From contig JACQUX010000017.1 of the NCBI GenBank assembly GCA_016210045.1, positions 84,754 to 148,753 of the forward strand: DNA of 64,000 nucleotides. The letters are read 5' to 3'. Below, piece by piece: positions 20,201 through 26,195 of the stretch (position 1 is the first letter of the stretch; each line of letters opens with the position of its first letter). Origin of the DNA: Deltaproteobacteria bacterium. Lineage in GTDB: Bacteria; UBA10199; GCA-002796325; JACPFF01. The translations under genes and the position numbers were made by a program. A model generated the notes under the pieces. It had not been told where the DNA came from. It ran no database searches and saw only the letters and a program-made list of their open reading frames with translations.

Positions 20201-22322
20201 TGCCCGAAGTGAAAAAAATGAAGGTGACGTCATCGGGAGTGGCGTATGCGGTGGCCTTTTGCAGAGCGATTCTTGGCGCCGGATCGCAGCCAGCGCGTGG
20301 GATCCAGACGGGACAGGCAATTTCTTCCAGCCAGGCATCGGGCGCCTCGGCCACCACTAGCCCGCACGCGCTCTGCAGCAGCATACTCCGCTTCCGCTCC
20401 GGTGGCAGCTCGGCATCGATGGGAACGATCGTTGCGCGGAGTTTCGTTAATGCCAGCAGAGAAATAATCGTGTCGAGGGTTGCGGACCCGTAACACGCGA
20501 CCGATGCCCCGGCGCGCAACGCGGGCGCGAGCTGGGCGGCTCGGGCCGCGACCGCGTGCGCCAATGCGGCATAGGTCATCGTGGTGCCTTGGTGGCGTAT
20601 CGCAGCTCGCTCGCCATGCAATGCGAGTGCATGATCAAGTAATTCCGACAACGGAGGGCGTGGGCGCGCCGGTATCGGACGCGCGAATCCAGGCGCGTGC
20701 CGCGTGGCCAGCCAATGGGCGCGCACGGGTGCATCGGGTGCGTGCAGCAGCCGCGCGAGCAGCCGCGTGGTCTGTTGCATCAAGCGTGCGATGTGTGGCC
20801 GACCGTACCGGTGCGTTTGAAAATTCCACAACATGGTCATCGTGTCGCGCTCTTCCGCCAGCGTGACCGTCAACGGAAATTTCGCGTGCGGTTCAGGCAA
20901 CGGCACTGCACGGAGATGGCTTGCGCCCAGCTGTGCCGAGCTGGATGGGGCCAAGTGGTTGAGCAGGACTTCAAACAGCGGATAGGCGCCTCGCGCGTTG
21001 GGGCGGAGCGCATGGATGATTTCGCGGGCCGACACCGCTTGATGGATCAGTGTCGCACGCAGCTGCGCGCCGGTGCGACGCAGTAGCGCATGAAAGGTCT
21101 CGTCAGGGTCGTGGGCGGCACGGTACGGCAAGGTATTCACGCAATAACCGATCGCGTCGTGCCATGACGGCTCAACGCGTCCCGCACAGCTCAGGCCCAG
21201 CAGGAAAGACGAGTGTCCGCTCTGCCGTGCAAACAGCACGGTCAACATGGCCAGGAAACATTCAAAGACCGTCGCGTCCTGTGCTTGCGCAAAGCGGCGC
21301 AGCGCCTCGCTGTGCCGGTTGTTAAAGGTGTGGGAACACGTTTCCCCAGCGGTGTCGGTCGTTCCGTCTGGATCCTCCGGATGCGCTAGCCGCAGCTGCG
21401 GTGGATGGTCCCGTAGCACCTCCTCGAAAAATGTCGTGGCCTCCGAAGAAAATTCGGTGCGGTGCGTCGCGTGGTGCTGTGCGATGTCGGAAAATGTGGT
21501 TCGCGGAATGAGTTGGGGAATTTCTCCGCTCCGGACGGTGGCATAGGCCGAGCTCCAGGCGCGGACCAGGAGTTGTAGCGACCAATAGTCGATGACCACG
21601 TGATGGGCCGTGAGTTGGATGAGCGCGCCTGTGGAATCGGCCACGATCAGGACCCGCAGCAACGGGCCCTCATTCAACGCAAACGGTCGACGACGTTCGC
21701 GGCCGCACAGATCGCGGACCGCTCGCTGGAGGTGTCCGCCCGTGGTCAGCAACTGCGGTACCGTGCATTCCATCCATGGGATCGTCTTCTTCCCGCTGAT
21801 GACGAGTTTGGGATGTTCCCGTTCGCGTCGGAGAGAAGCCCGCAAGATCGGATGAGCACGAGCGACCGCGTCTAACGCCGCTTGGAGGGCGAGGCGGTCA
21901 GGTGCCGGATCGCAATGCCATGCCGCCGCGACGTTGTAAGTGGCCTTGTCGGGGAAATAGTCATGGGCGAACAATAACTGGGCTTGACCTGGTGTGCAGA
22001 GGATCTCGTTGGCTCTGAGGTCCTCGGCGAGATGCGGCGTTACAGGGGCTCGCGTACCCTTCGCCTCCGGCTGTGATTCCGCCAGAAACCGTTCCACTGC
22101 GCGGACGGTAGGATGCGTGAAGCATAACGTGGCGGGAATTTCGCGCTGCAGTGCCCGACTCAAGGCCCCGGTGCAGAGCAGTTGGTCGAGCGAACTCAAT
22201 CCGTAGTGGGTGAATGGCGTGTCCGGGTCGACCGTGACCGCGCGTCCGGTTGTTTGATGGAGATAGTCCGCGAACCACTGCGCCAAATGCATAGCCGGTG
22301 CAATAAGCAAAAGATCTGCCAA
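11247..22322 (-). CDS. Non-ribosomal peptide synthetase, T-C-A-T-C-A-T-C-A-T-C
   Basis: The 3691-residue protein starts with a carrier domain (pantetheine Ser44 in GLSSL). C1 has HHVVIDY at 240-246. A1 spans ~560-1040 (FFTSGSTGRPKG, A10 NGKVD) and T1 carries Ser1093. C2 has HHIVCDG at 1284-1290. A2 spans ~1600-2095 and T2 carries Ser2140. C3 has HHIVCDG at 2332-2338. A3 spans ~2650-3140 and T3 carries Ser3190. A last C domain has HHLIGDG at 3382-3388. There is no epimerase, methyltransferase, reductase or thioesterase. By eye the three A-domain pocket codes are EPRHVGILAK, EPRQLGILHK and EPRHIGIMAK. Glu replaces the usual Asp235, and the three are nearly alike. The TTG start is favoured by GAGGAA eight bases upstream. 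C1 probably accepts the lipid from the FAAL-loaded carrier. Confidence 0.95.
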   Translation of the reverse strand: MADLLLIAPAMHLAQWFADYLHQTTGRAVTVDPDTPFTHYGLSSLDQLLCTGALSRALQREIPATLCFTHPTVRAVERFLAESQPEAKGTRAPVTPHLAEDLRANEILCTPGQAQLLFAHDYFPDKATYNVAAAWHCDPAPDRLALQAALDAVARAHPILRASLRREREHPKLVISGKKTIPWMECTVPQLLTTGGHLQRAVRDLCGRERRRPFALNEGPLLRVLIVADSTGALIQLTAHHVVIDYWSLQLLVRAWSSAYATVRSGEIPQLIPRTTFSDIAQHHATHRTEFSSEATTFFEEVLRDHPPQLRLAHPEDPDGTTDTAGETCSHTFNNRHSEALRRFAQAQDATVFECFLAMLTVLFARQSGHSSFLLGLSCAGRVEPSWHDAIGYCVNTLPYRAAHDPDETFHALLRRTGAQLRATLIHQAVSAREIIHALRPNARGAYPLFEVLLNHLAPSSSAQLGASHLRAVPLPEPHAKFPLTVTLAEERDTMTMLWNFQTHRYGRPHIARLMQQTTRLLARLLHAPDAPVRAHWLATRHAPGFARPIPARPRPPLSELLDHALALHGERAAIRHQGTTMTYAALAHAVAARAAQLAPALRAGASVACYGSATLDTIISLLALTKLRATIVPIDAELPPERKRSMLLQSACGLVVAEAPDAWLEEIACPVWIPRAGCDPAPRIALQKATAYATPDDVTFIFFTSGSTGRPKGVIGRARGIRQYVEWFCATYAIGADDRVSGLYHIAFEPFLRDLYIALHAGATLVLHDARASSFVEWLHREAMTLVHTVPSVADHRLAEPSTTTRLPHLRTVVLGGEPLHAALVQRWRMLLPPHATILNIYGPTETTLAKTVYVVPPACRAGIQPIGTPIPDCELYIMDAERCCDVGEIGEIVLRTPWQAQGYLADADTAARFRSNPATGDSADRLYYTGDRGYRRDDGVVEILGRIDDECKIHGIRVQPREIEHYVTRIPDVRTAYVLAQRTDTRTELIAYYVSTRPIPTTVWHAHLRQYTQVMPRHFIHLPRLPTTANGKVDVAALPLPSVATTIAAPSDTVPSGSDGLEEIFLDIVRRLLQQPRLSPANNFYDVGGNSLLATRVIAAVRETLHVELDVCTVVQASTLGAIARQVRQLKEHGAQILLPPIRPHRSPNTPLSYPQWRLWFAQRLEPHSPRYHLFRAYTLEGTVSRAHIERVLRRLTDRHPALRTSFHQSDEDPVQRVHASAPLSLQHWDLAACAASTQAQQIEALVSPWIEQPFDFEHPPLMRAALLKLAPHRWQLVLCIHHIVCDGWSSAILLRDLCAYWRDPGRVDTSSAIAYTDFAQWQRQLMDAGKFAPHARYWSQQLANAPTRLTLPYDAPWPETLSHRGERVELVVSPELVQRLRALAGAQHTTLFVLLLCAFRLLLTRLSGQPDLVIGIPIAGRRMESLEAVVGFFINMLPLRLIVDDAVPFTTMLRAETEAALYAYTYQDYPYAQMVAAARRNLHGRDASLFQVIFNYRNMPQTECALDGVHVREAPDPLTMARDPLGLHISEEDTVLRGTLIYQPELFQRSTIEAMAAQWLVLLEQIVAHADRLVHEYCLGDVAAPAPTRHAPMPQPPRPAAHPLATLAQIARQCPSHPAMTQGDQTMSYAALLDQVERKARSLRRIGVASHTRVAVVGRASIDLCMALLAVMRAGGTAVPIDTTLPYERRQAMIHAAQVTLALLVPSDDDVATVEDLPTKYFYDLPPGSSAALPPLDPGGMPYLFFTSGSSGAPKGILGRWRGLAHVVASTAHALAVTHADRVTQLYPIGFEPLMRELFLALTTGAELLLPPDADTATPRHILQWIARQRATIVQTVPSVAAVWMAEARGLTCPSVRTLLLGGEPLTDTVVRQIRQCFPAEIFNIYGPTETTLHCTMYRVPDPPQPGVQPIGTPLPGVALQILSGNRPCGTNESGEIVIRSPYRSAGYLPETAEQDRARFCVDPLAAHADDLVYRTGDCGRYHADGYLVIAGRLDEEIKIHGVRVHPQEIEQTLLQHPHVQNCAVISGTTPQHGSYLAAYVAGATTLTSAELRTWLRHKLPSALVPQYVLCVAQIPQLPNGKVDKHQLPDPLRSEPMATHTPATTATEQWLVATLESLLERTPIGTNDNFFDVGGHSLQATRLVARMRETFQITFPLQEIFTLHTVGAIAERIDVLRRAPESAVPTHLPAAEHRHRAPLSFAQQRLWILHQLDPTNDGFNLTRRQRLIGPLAPERMGDIFRTIIARHEALRTALCADDNGPYQHVWNEMPFHVVHHDLSPCTERTRQRRLSRLVAAQEQAPFDLSNPPLLRVSLVKMSTTHYVLVITIHHIVCDGWSIRNIVHEVLTLWEADRQGTAPALPPLAVQYPDYALWQRNTLSNAQLQPHLEYWRQHLGDRPSILPLPSDKPWPKILGKSGGRIDFVVPASTLRRLHHVAREHDATLFMLLMSAYRVLLARLTNHRDVIVGTPVAGRQWVELEDAIGFFINMLPIRVELDDTMTFAQLLAKERIATLGAFAHQEVPFDTLVERLQCERHPNRPPLYQTVLNLRNMPRRQFRLHGVRGERVAQEHLFSRDPLLLNLTEVPGGLEGSWIYNTDLFTAERVSVMRDQWLRILAQIVDAPGQPLSAITLDDARSTAVWQQWARPLDATPQQHPLHAVHLQARRHSRKIALQQGHRTMTYRECWRRVECAAAALRTRGVTANTPVGVVGGRSLEMILALLAVMRAGAVPVPLDHQFPRERLALMLREARCTQVLCVATSLTLPESIPFASLLAQPPAAPKRLPAIPDDGAAYIYFTSGSTGTPKGIVGAIPGLAHYHHWLSRQVAITPDARVAQLYTPGFEPFMRETFLALANGARLVIPPAECCGPDTLVAWLETERVTHMHTVPSIGRLLIRDAASGRGLRALRHVIFGGEPLDRSLVVQWRQAFAGQVTNIYGPTETMMAKTYYPVPDEPPPGVQPLGRPIPETVVLVLRDGRPCAIGEIGELVIRTPFRSRGYLPSVPPADHARFRPNPLTNDPSDIVYYTGDTGQIRPDGTLAIHGRVDDEVKIHGVRIHPAEIEHQLAAHPHIRAAAVVVSTTDHGKRLLAFYVAETALTAQTLRDWLARTVLSAALPALYVPVNVIPLTVNGKVDKQQLLAIAATQPDDTATPQPMTATEQMVLTIARDLTERTALQIDDNFFAAGGNSLMAIRLVTKLRAQWPVDISLPSFFAAASLRAFCATLDNAPQPANAASKPASARKTAHQTHPLSCAQERMWRRQHERPEDHAVHIMRVADVHGPFDAARARAVLEFLIARHAVLRTGFIQEAARPRQQVHASAPAHIAIWDLSRIAVTDRAAQIAALLCEEKARQFDVTQPPLFRMGSVRLGRDRRLLYWTLHHLIGDGWSINRLLRDFAKVWNTPQRQWRRCLPPVSMQYPDYVQWEQEQLAHHGSTGLRYWQEHLGDRLPLFGDTADHIHGTRLATHFSSAVVAAVQTTATQLATTPFTVLLTLYRAAICACFQQRDTIIGIQSAGRLHGADDLIGNCINVLPVRGRVDLTASVRSLITREQHATTGAYQHQQVPIQHIAALYAAQIGATGTPYQIHFNYRNMPSARLDLNRCVVRANPYTYAMPVHVGVPLSLNIKEHGGRVSGIVQYDARQFSGDTIQALLATMRRVALALPTRLDAALRELLDNEHRGQQTAKRAIG

Positions 22323-22391
22323 TGAAATGTTCCTCGTCCCAAGGGGCTGGATATCCGCCGCACTCTCCGCAAACGGCGCGTGCGCGCTGAA

Positions 22392-22411
22392 TTGTCCGGA
22401 ACGTCGGAATC
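22392..22411. promoter_or_regulatory. Diverged copy of the candidate activator site
   Basis: TTGTCCGG-N4-TCGGAATC resembles the dyad at 5975 (shared TCCG-N5-TCGGAAT) and lies about 106 bp before the -24 element at 22517. It also sits 70-90 bp upstream of the NRPS start on the other strand. The match is partial. Confidence 0.3.
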
Positions 22412-22516
22412 GCGTGTCCGCTATCTCGTGTTTTTATCGCACGCCGCTCGGACATGGCGCCCACGCCAAACACTCAACCGCTCGAGAATCCTATCGCAAC
22501 CGCTGCGTCCGCTGAT

Positions 22517-22532
22517 TGGCACTGCGCTTGCT
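22517..22532 (+). promoter_or_regulatory. Sigma-54 (-24/-12) promoter for the glutamate mutase S subunit
   Basis: TGGCAC-TGCGC-TTGCT is a near-perfect match. The -12 C at 22531 predicts transcription from about 22543, three bases before the ATG at 22546. The -12-to-ATG distance (15 nt) is identical to that at 6077-6106. Confidence 0.8.
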
Positions 22533-22545
22533 TTACACAGGCACT

Positions 22546-23100
22546 ATGCAGCGATCACAGAGACCGATCATTCTGGGAGTGACTGAAAGCGATTGCCACG
22601 TCGTGGCCAACCGACTCATCGAATTGCAGCTGCGCGCGGACGGTTGGTCGGTCCTGAATTTAGGTGTCTGTACCCCTGTGGCCGAATTTGCCGCAGCGTA
22701 TGCGGAGCATCCGGATACGCCGGCGATCTTGATTGGCTCGTTGAATGGTCATGGCTACGACGACTTGCAGACATTGCCCCGCTATCGGGAGCGATACGAC
22801 ATCCACTGCCCGATTGTTTTGGGCGGGAACCTCAGTGTCGGCAGTCAAAAGACGCATGCGGACGAAACGCGATTCTATGCGTTGGGTGTGACCCACATCT
22901 TGCGTGAGCTGTGCCAGATTTTGCCGCTCCTCGCCACATTCATGGATGCTGAGACCGCGCGTATCGTCGCGGCGTCGGCAGATGATCGAACAGTGTACAA
23001 ATCAAACACTACACAACAAGGCGGAATCTATGGGCGTTCCAGAAATAGGGCGCTGTATGCAAGCGCTCGGTGGGGGGCTGGCCTTTCGCACTGCATTTGA
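22546..23100 (+). CDS. glmS: Glutamate mutase (methylaspartate mutase) S subunit, B12-binding
   Basis: The N-terminal ~140 residues match the small cobalamin-binding subunit of glutamate mutase: LGVTESDCHVVANRL (the base-off D-x-H motif), GSLNGHG and LGGNLSVG. The His that ligates cobalt is kept, while the Gly of DxHxxG is Ala. It should pair with the E subunit at 6816. The product is 184 residues, about 45 longer than usual. The extra tail overlaps the next gene and looks unlike the family, suggesting a nearby rearrangement. The ATG at 22546 has no ribosome site but lies three bases after the predicted sigma-54 start, so a leaderless message is likely. The gene is divergent from the NRPS. 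Confidence 0.88.
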   Translation: MQRSQRPIILGVTESDCHVVANRLIELQLRADGWSVLNLGVCTPVAEFAAAYAEHPDTPAILIGSLNGHGYDDLQTLPRYRERYDIHCPIVLGGNLSVGSQKTHADETRFYALGVTHILRELCQILPLLATFMDAETARIVAASADDRTVYKSNTTQQGGIYGRSRNRALYASARWGAGLSHCI

Positions 23101-23647
23101 GGGCGAACCCGCTGCGGATGCAACGCAGGAGGAATACAGTAGTCCGGGATTCCCCGGGCCGTTGCTCAATCTCTTTTACCGGGTGTGCCTGACGCCCTCT
23201 TTGTCGTTCAAAGTGGGGGTCGACTTTGGCAGGTCTTCGGAAGGTGCAGTATATAGACGTACCGATGAGTGGTCCTGTGACTATTTTGGCGATGAGGATT
23301 TCGATGGGCGGCCGCACAGGATCGAAAAAATCTGTGGATTCGGCGGGACGCTGCAACGCGACGACAGCCGGCTCGTGTTGAGTGGTAATCTGTCTCTTCA
23401 TCCGGTGTTCTTCCAGCGTGGGCCGGTGTCGTGGTCCCTCGGGCCACGACTGGATATCGGCGGGTATTTCCCGGCGATCGACAATCCCGGCAGCGCCTTT
23501 GTCGGTCTGTCCGGCGCGACGGAAATCCTGATGGGCGTTGAAAACTTCCGCACCGGTCTCGAGGTGTACGGCGGAGGGCTGTACGAATTCGGCTCCGGCC
23601 TACGCCCGGTACTTGGCGCGCAATGGGTGTTTGAAGTCAGATGGTAA
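23030..23647 (+). CDS. Outer-membrane beta-barrel-like protein lacking a signal peptide
   Basis: This encodes about 205 residues from the ATG at 23030 (GGCGGAA upstream); an ATG at 22982 is possible. The sequence alternates polar and hydrophobic residues with Gly/aromatic-rich strands (LSFKVGVDFGRS, SWSLGPRLDIGGYF, TGLEVYGGGLYEFGSG) and ends in a C-terminal Trp, as outer-membrane barrels do. There is no visible signal peptide, and the 5' part overlaps the odd tail of the S subunit. It may therefore be a truncated remnant. It follows the mutase gene and would share its promoter. Function unknown. Confidence 0.5.
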   Translation: MGVPEIGRCMQALGGGLAFRTAFEGEPAADATQEEYSSPGFPGPLLNLFYRVCLTPSLSFKVGVDFGRSSEGAVYRRTDEWSCDYFGDEDFDGRPHRIEKICGFGGTLQRDDSRLVLSGNLSLHPVFFQRGPVSWSLGPRLDIGGYFPAIDNPGSAFVGLSGATEILMGVENFRTGLEVYGGGLYEFGSGLRPVLGAQWVFEVRW

Positions 23648-23698
23648 GCAGGCGTTGATAACGATCCGCCGCGCGACTGCGGGCGACGGTACTGACTA

Positions 23699-25000
23699 TT
23701 ACGCGAGATCCTGCAACCACGCCTCAATCCCGTAGAGCGGCACGTCGTGGATGCGGTCGTGTACCGCAAATGGATGCTCAGAGAGTTTGCAGCCGAAGGA
23801 GCTGTGCGGATGGGACGCGAGGAACAGGTGGAGGCTCTTTAATCCGCCGCGTTGTCCCGATTTCACTTCGACGGGAATGATCCGATGGCCTTTGGTCACC
23901 AGAAAATCGACTTCGGCGTTGCTGGTGGCGGCTTCGCGGTGCCAATAGAAAAGTTCCGGCTGAAGAGTCGGGTCGGCGTAGGCGACGAATTCTTGCGCCA
24001 CGAATTGTTCCGCGATGGCCCCGACGTTGATGACAGTGAGCGGTGTGGTGATCCACGTCTTCATGTCGAGCCCTAAGAGTCGTTGTGCAAGTCCGACGTC
24101 GAAGAAAAATACTTTGAAGCGTTGGTCGTGCTTTGTGGCGCCCAATGGGATGCCTTGGCCACTGGTGTGATACGCCAGTCGTGCAATCCCCGCCATCGTG
24201 AGTAGCGTGAGCGCTTGTTTGATTGTCCCGGCGCGCGTCTGTGGGTCGACGCGCGCGCAGGTGAACTTTTGTCCGAGCTGGGTGGGGATGGCGGTAAACA
24301 CTTGCTCGACATGGGTGATTTGACGGCGGCGGGCGTATTTCTGAAAGTCCTGCCGATAGGCCTGCAGAATTTCGTCTTGTAGTTGTTGGCAGAGTCGGAC
24401 ATCGCGGTGGTCGAGCCAGGCACGGACGACCGCCGGCATGCCACCGAGCCACAGATATTGTTGGAGCTGTTCCAGGAGACGATCATGGACCAGCGGGTCG
24501 ACGTGTCCGCTGTGGAGGTGTTCCCGGAGGTCTTGATGACCGGACGCGGTGAGAAATTCGGCAAAGGAGAGCGGATGGAGGTGGAGAAATTGGATGCGCC
24601 CCACAGGGAGTCCCAACTGGGCCAGCGTGAATTCGATCAACGAACCGGCGGCGATCACGTGTAGTTCTGGGAATTCTTCTTTGAAGTAGCGGAGTGCTTG
24701 CAGGGCGGGTTCACATTCTTGGATCTCGTCCAAGAAAAGGAGCGTGGATCCTGCTTGGAGTTTTCGACCGGCATAGAGTGAGATCCGTTCGATGAGTCGT
24801 GGTATCTGCAGGTCGCCTTCGAAGAGCGTCTTGGCGGTGCGGTCCCGGTCAAAGTTGATTTCGATGAGGGTCTCGAATGTCTTCGCAAATTCGTGTACCA
24901 GCCAGGACTTCCCTACTTGGCGTGCGCCTCGCAGGAGCAACGGCTTGCGCAGCGGCTGTTTTTTCCATTCATAGAGTGAGTTTAGTAAATGTCTTTGCAT
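23699..25000 (-). CDS. AAA-family ATPase with DUF4143 C-terminal domain
   Basis: This encodes 433 residues. The Walker A motif GARQVGKSWL lies near residue 25, Walker B LLFLDEIQECE near residue 85, and the C-terminal half carries the DUF4143 nuclease-like region (EVDFLVTKGHRIIPVEVKSG, with a D-x(n)-E-x-K pattern). Such proteins are common, often acquired, and poorly understood. The first ~30 codons and the upstream 130 bp are strikingly AT-rich for this genome, which suits recent transfer. It stands alone between the mutase region and mqnC. Confidence 0.85.
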   Translation of the reverse strand: MQRHLLNSLYEWKKQPLRKPLLLRGARQVGKSWLVHEFAKTFETLIEINFDRDRTAKTLFEGDLQIPRLIERISLYAGRKLQAGSTLLFLDEIQECEPALQALRYFKEEFPELHVIAAGSLIEFTLAQLGLPVGRIQFLHLHPLSFAEFLTASGHQDLREHLHSGHVDPLVHDRLLEQLQQYLWLGGMPAVVRAWLDHRDVRLCQQLQDEILQAYRQDFQKYARRRQITHVEQVFTAIPTQLGQKFTCARVDPQTRAGTIKQALTLLTMAGIARLAYHTSGQGIPLGATKHDQRFKVFFFDVGLAQRLLGLDMKTWITTPLTVINVGAIAEQFVAQEFVAYADPTLQPELFYWHREAATSNAEVDFLVTKGHRIIPVEVKSGQRGGLKSLHLFLASHPHSSFGCKLSEHPFAVHDRIHDVPLYGIEAWLQDLA

Positions 25001-25128
25001 TAATGGTATTTATACACGCTTCTGATGATAATAGAACATTTATTTCTATCATACATGATAAATGTGGCACATTTAAATTGGTATATTGGGTAGAAAATGG
25101 CACTTTTCTACGGCTGTGGGTTGCCTAG
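25001..25128. other. AT-rich intergenic segment
   Basis: The stretch from about 25001 to 25100 is far richer in A and T than its surroundings. It presumably carries the promoter of the leftward ATPase gene. It is also a composition break that fits a transferred ATPase gene. No repeat or attachment-site duplication was seen. Confidence 0.4.
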
Positions 25129-26166
25129 TTATGGGTGCTGCGCTTGCGCCGCCATGGGCGCCGGGAGTGGCGTGCGCCGTGTGGGCGTGAGGCCTTGGGC
25201 GCGGACCCATTGGAGGACGGTTTCGGTTTCGGCCTCGATGGTGGCGCCGGCGAGTTGGGTGACTTGGTCTTCGAGTGGGACGTCGAAGTCGTGGGCGCCG
25301 CAACGCAACGCCTCGGCGCCGGCGGCGCGTTGGGTGAGAATCGAGCTGCGCAACATCGGGATGTTGTCGAGGTAGAGGCGGGCGAGCGCCATGGTGCGCA
25401 GATATTCGGCGTCCGACAGGCGTGATCCGCGCAGTGCGGTGTGGTCCGGTTGATAGGTCCAGAGTAGGAAGCTGGCGAAGCCGCCGGTTTCGTCTTGCAA
25501 CGTGCGGACGTGGCGCAAATGTTCGATGCGGTCGGCCCAGGTTTCGCCGAAACCGATTACCATCGTGGCGGTGGTGCCGAAGCCGAGGCGTTGCGCGCAG
25601 CGCATCCCGTCGAGATATTCTTGCACGCTGTATTTTTTCGGCGAGAGACGTTCACGCCACGCATCGGTGAGTATTTCGGCGCCGCCGCCGGGGATCCAAC
25701 GTAATCCCGCATCGTGCAAGCGACGCAGCGCCGTTTCCAGCGCGACGCGCGAGGCGCGGGCGATGAACATCACTTCGACGATCGTCGGGCCGTAGATTTC
25801 GAGCGCATCGCCGTAGCGGGCGCGGACCGCGCGAAACATCGCTTCGTAGTGATCGAGTTTCAGCCGCGGATTGAAGCCGCCTTCCATCGCGACGAGACGG
25901 CCACCGTGCGCGATCAGGTCGTCGAGCTTGGCGAAAATTTGCTCGTCCGTCAGGACGTAGCCTTCCGGATGATTGGGGCGACGGTAAAACGCGCAGTAGC
26001 GGCAGTCGGCGACACAGACGTTAGTGTAGCTGACGATCCGCATGATCAGATAGCTGGCCGCGCCGTCGGGATGAAAATGGCAGCGGATGCGGTGCGCGGC
26101 CTGTGTCAGCTCCGCGAACGGGGCATGTTCGGCCAGTTCAAGGGCGTCGGAATCGTTCAGGCGCAT
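25129..26166 (-). CDS. mqnC: Cyclic dehypoxanthine futalosine synthase (radical SAM), menaquinone pathway
   Basis: This 345-residue radical-SAM enzyme has the cluster motif CVADCRYC preceded by SYTNV, as in MqnC. It also has the family blocks MEGGFNP, IPGGGAEIL and TTATMVIGFGE. MqnC cyclises dehypoxanthine futalosine in the futalosine route to menaquinone. It is the last gene of a leftward run including mqnD, 29 bp after a thioredoxin-reductase-like flavoprotein. mqnA and mqnB homologues are not in the window. Confidence 0.92.
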   Translation of the reverse strand: MRLNDSDALELAEHAPFAELTQAAHRIRCHFHPDGAASYLIMRIVSYTNVCVADCRYCAFYRRPNHPEGYVLTDEQIFAKLDDLIAHGGRLVAMEGGFNPRLKLDHYEAMFRAVRARYGDALEIYGPTIVEVMFIARASRVALETALRRLHDAGLRWIPGGGAEILTDAWRERLSPKKYSVQEYLDGMRCAQRLGFGTTATMVIGFGETWADRIEHLRHVRTLQDETGGFASFLLWTYQPDHTALRGSRLSDAEYLRTMALARLYLDNIPMLRSSILTQRAAGAEALRCGAHDFDVPLEDQVTQLAGATIEAETETVLQWVRAQGLTPTRRTPLPAPMAAQAQHP

Positions 26167-26195
26167 ATATCACTGTGGTGTCAGGATGACGGCTC

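Noticed and set aside
22340..22400. Sigma-54-like promoter for the NRPS on the minus strand
   Set aside because: A GCACG...TTTGC stretch exists but the spacing is two bases too long and the GG is missing. The NRPS promoter remains unidentified.
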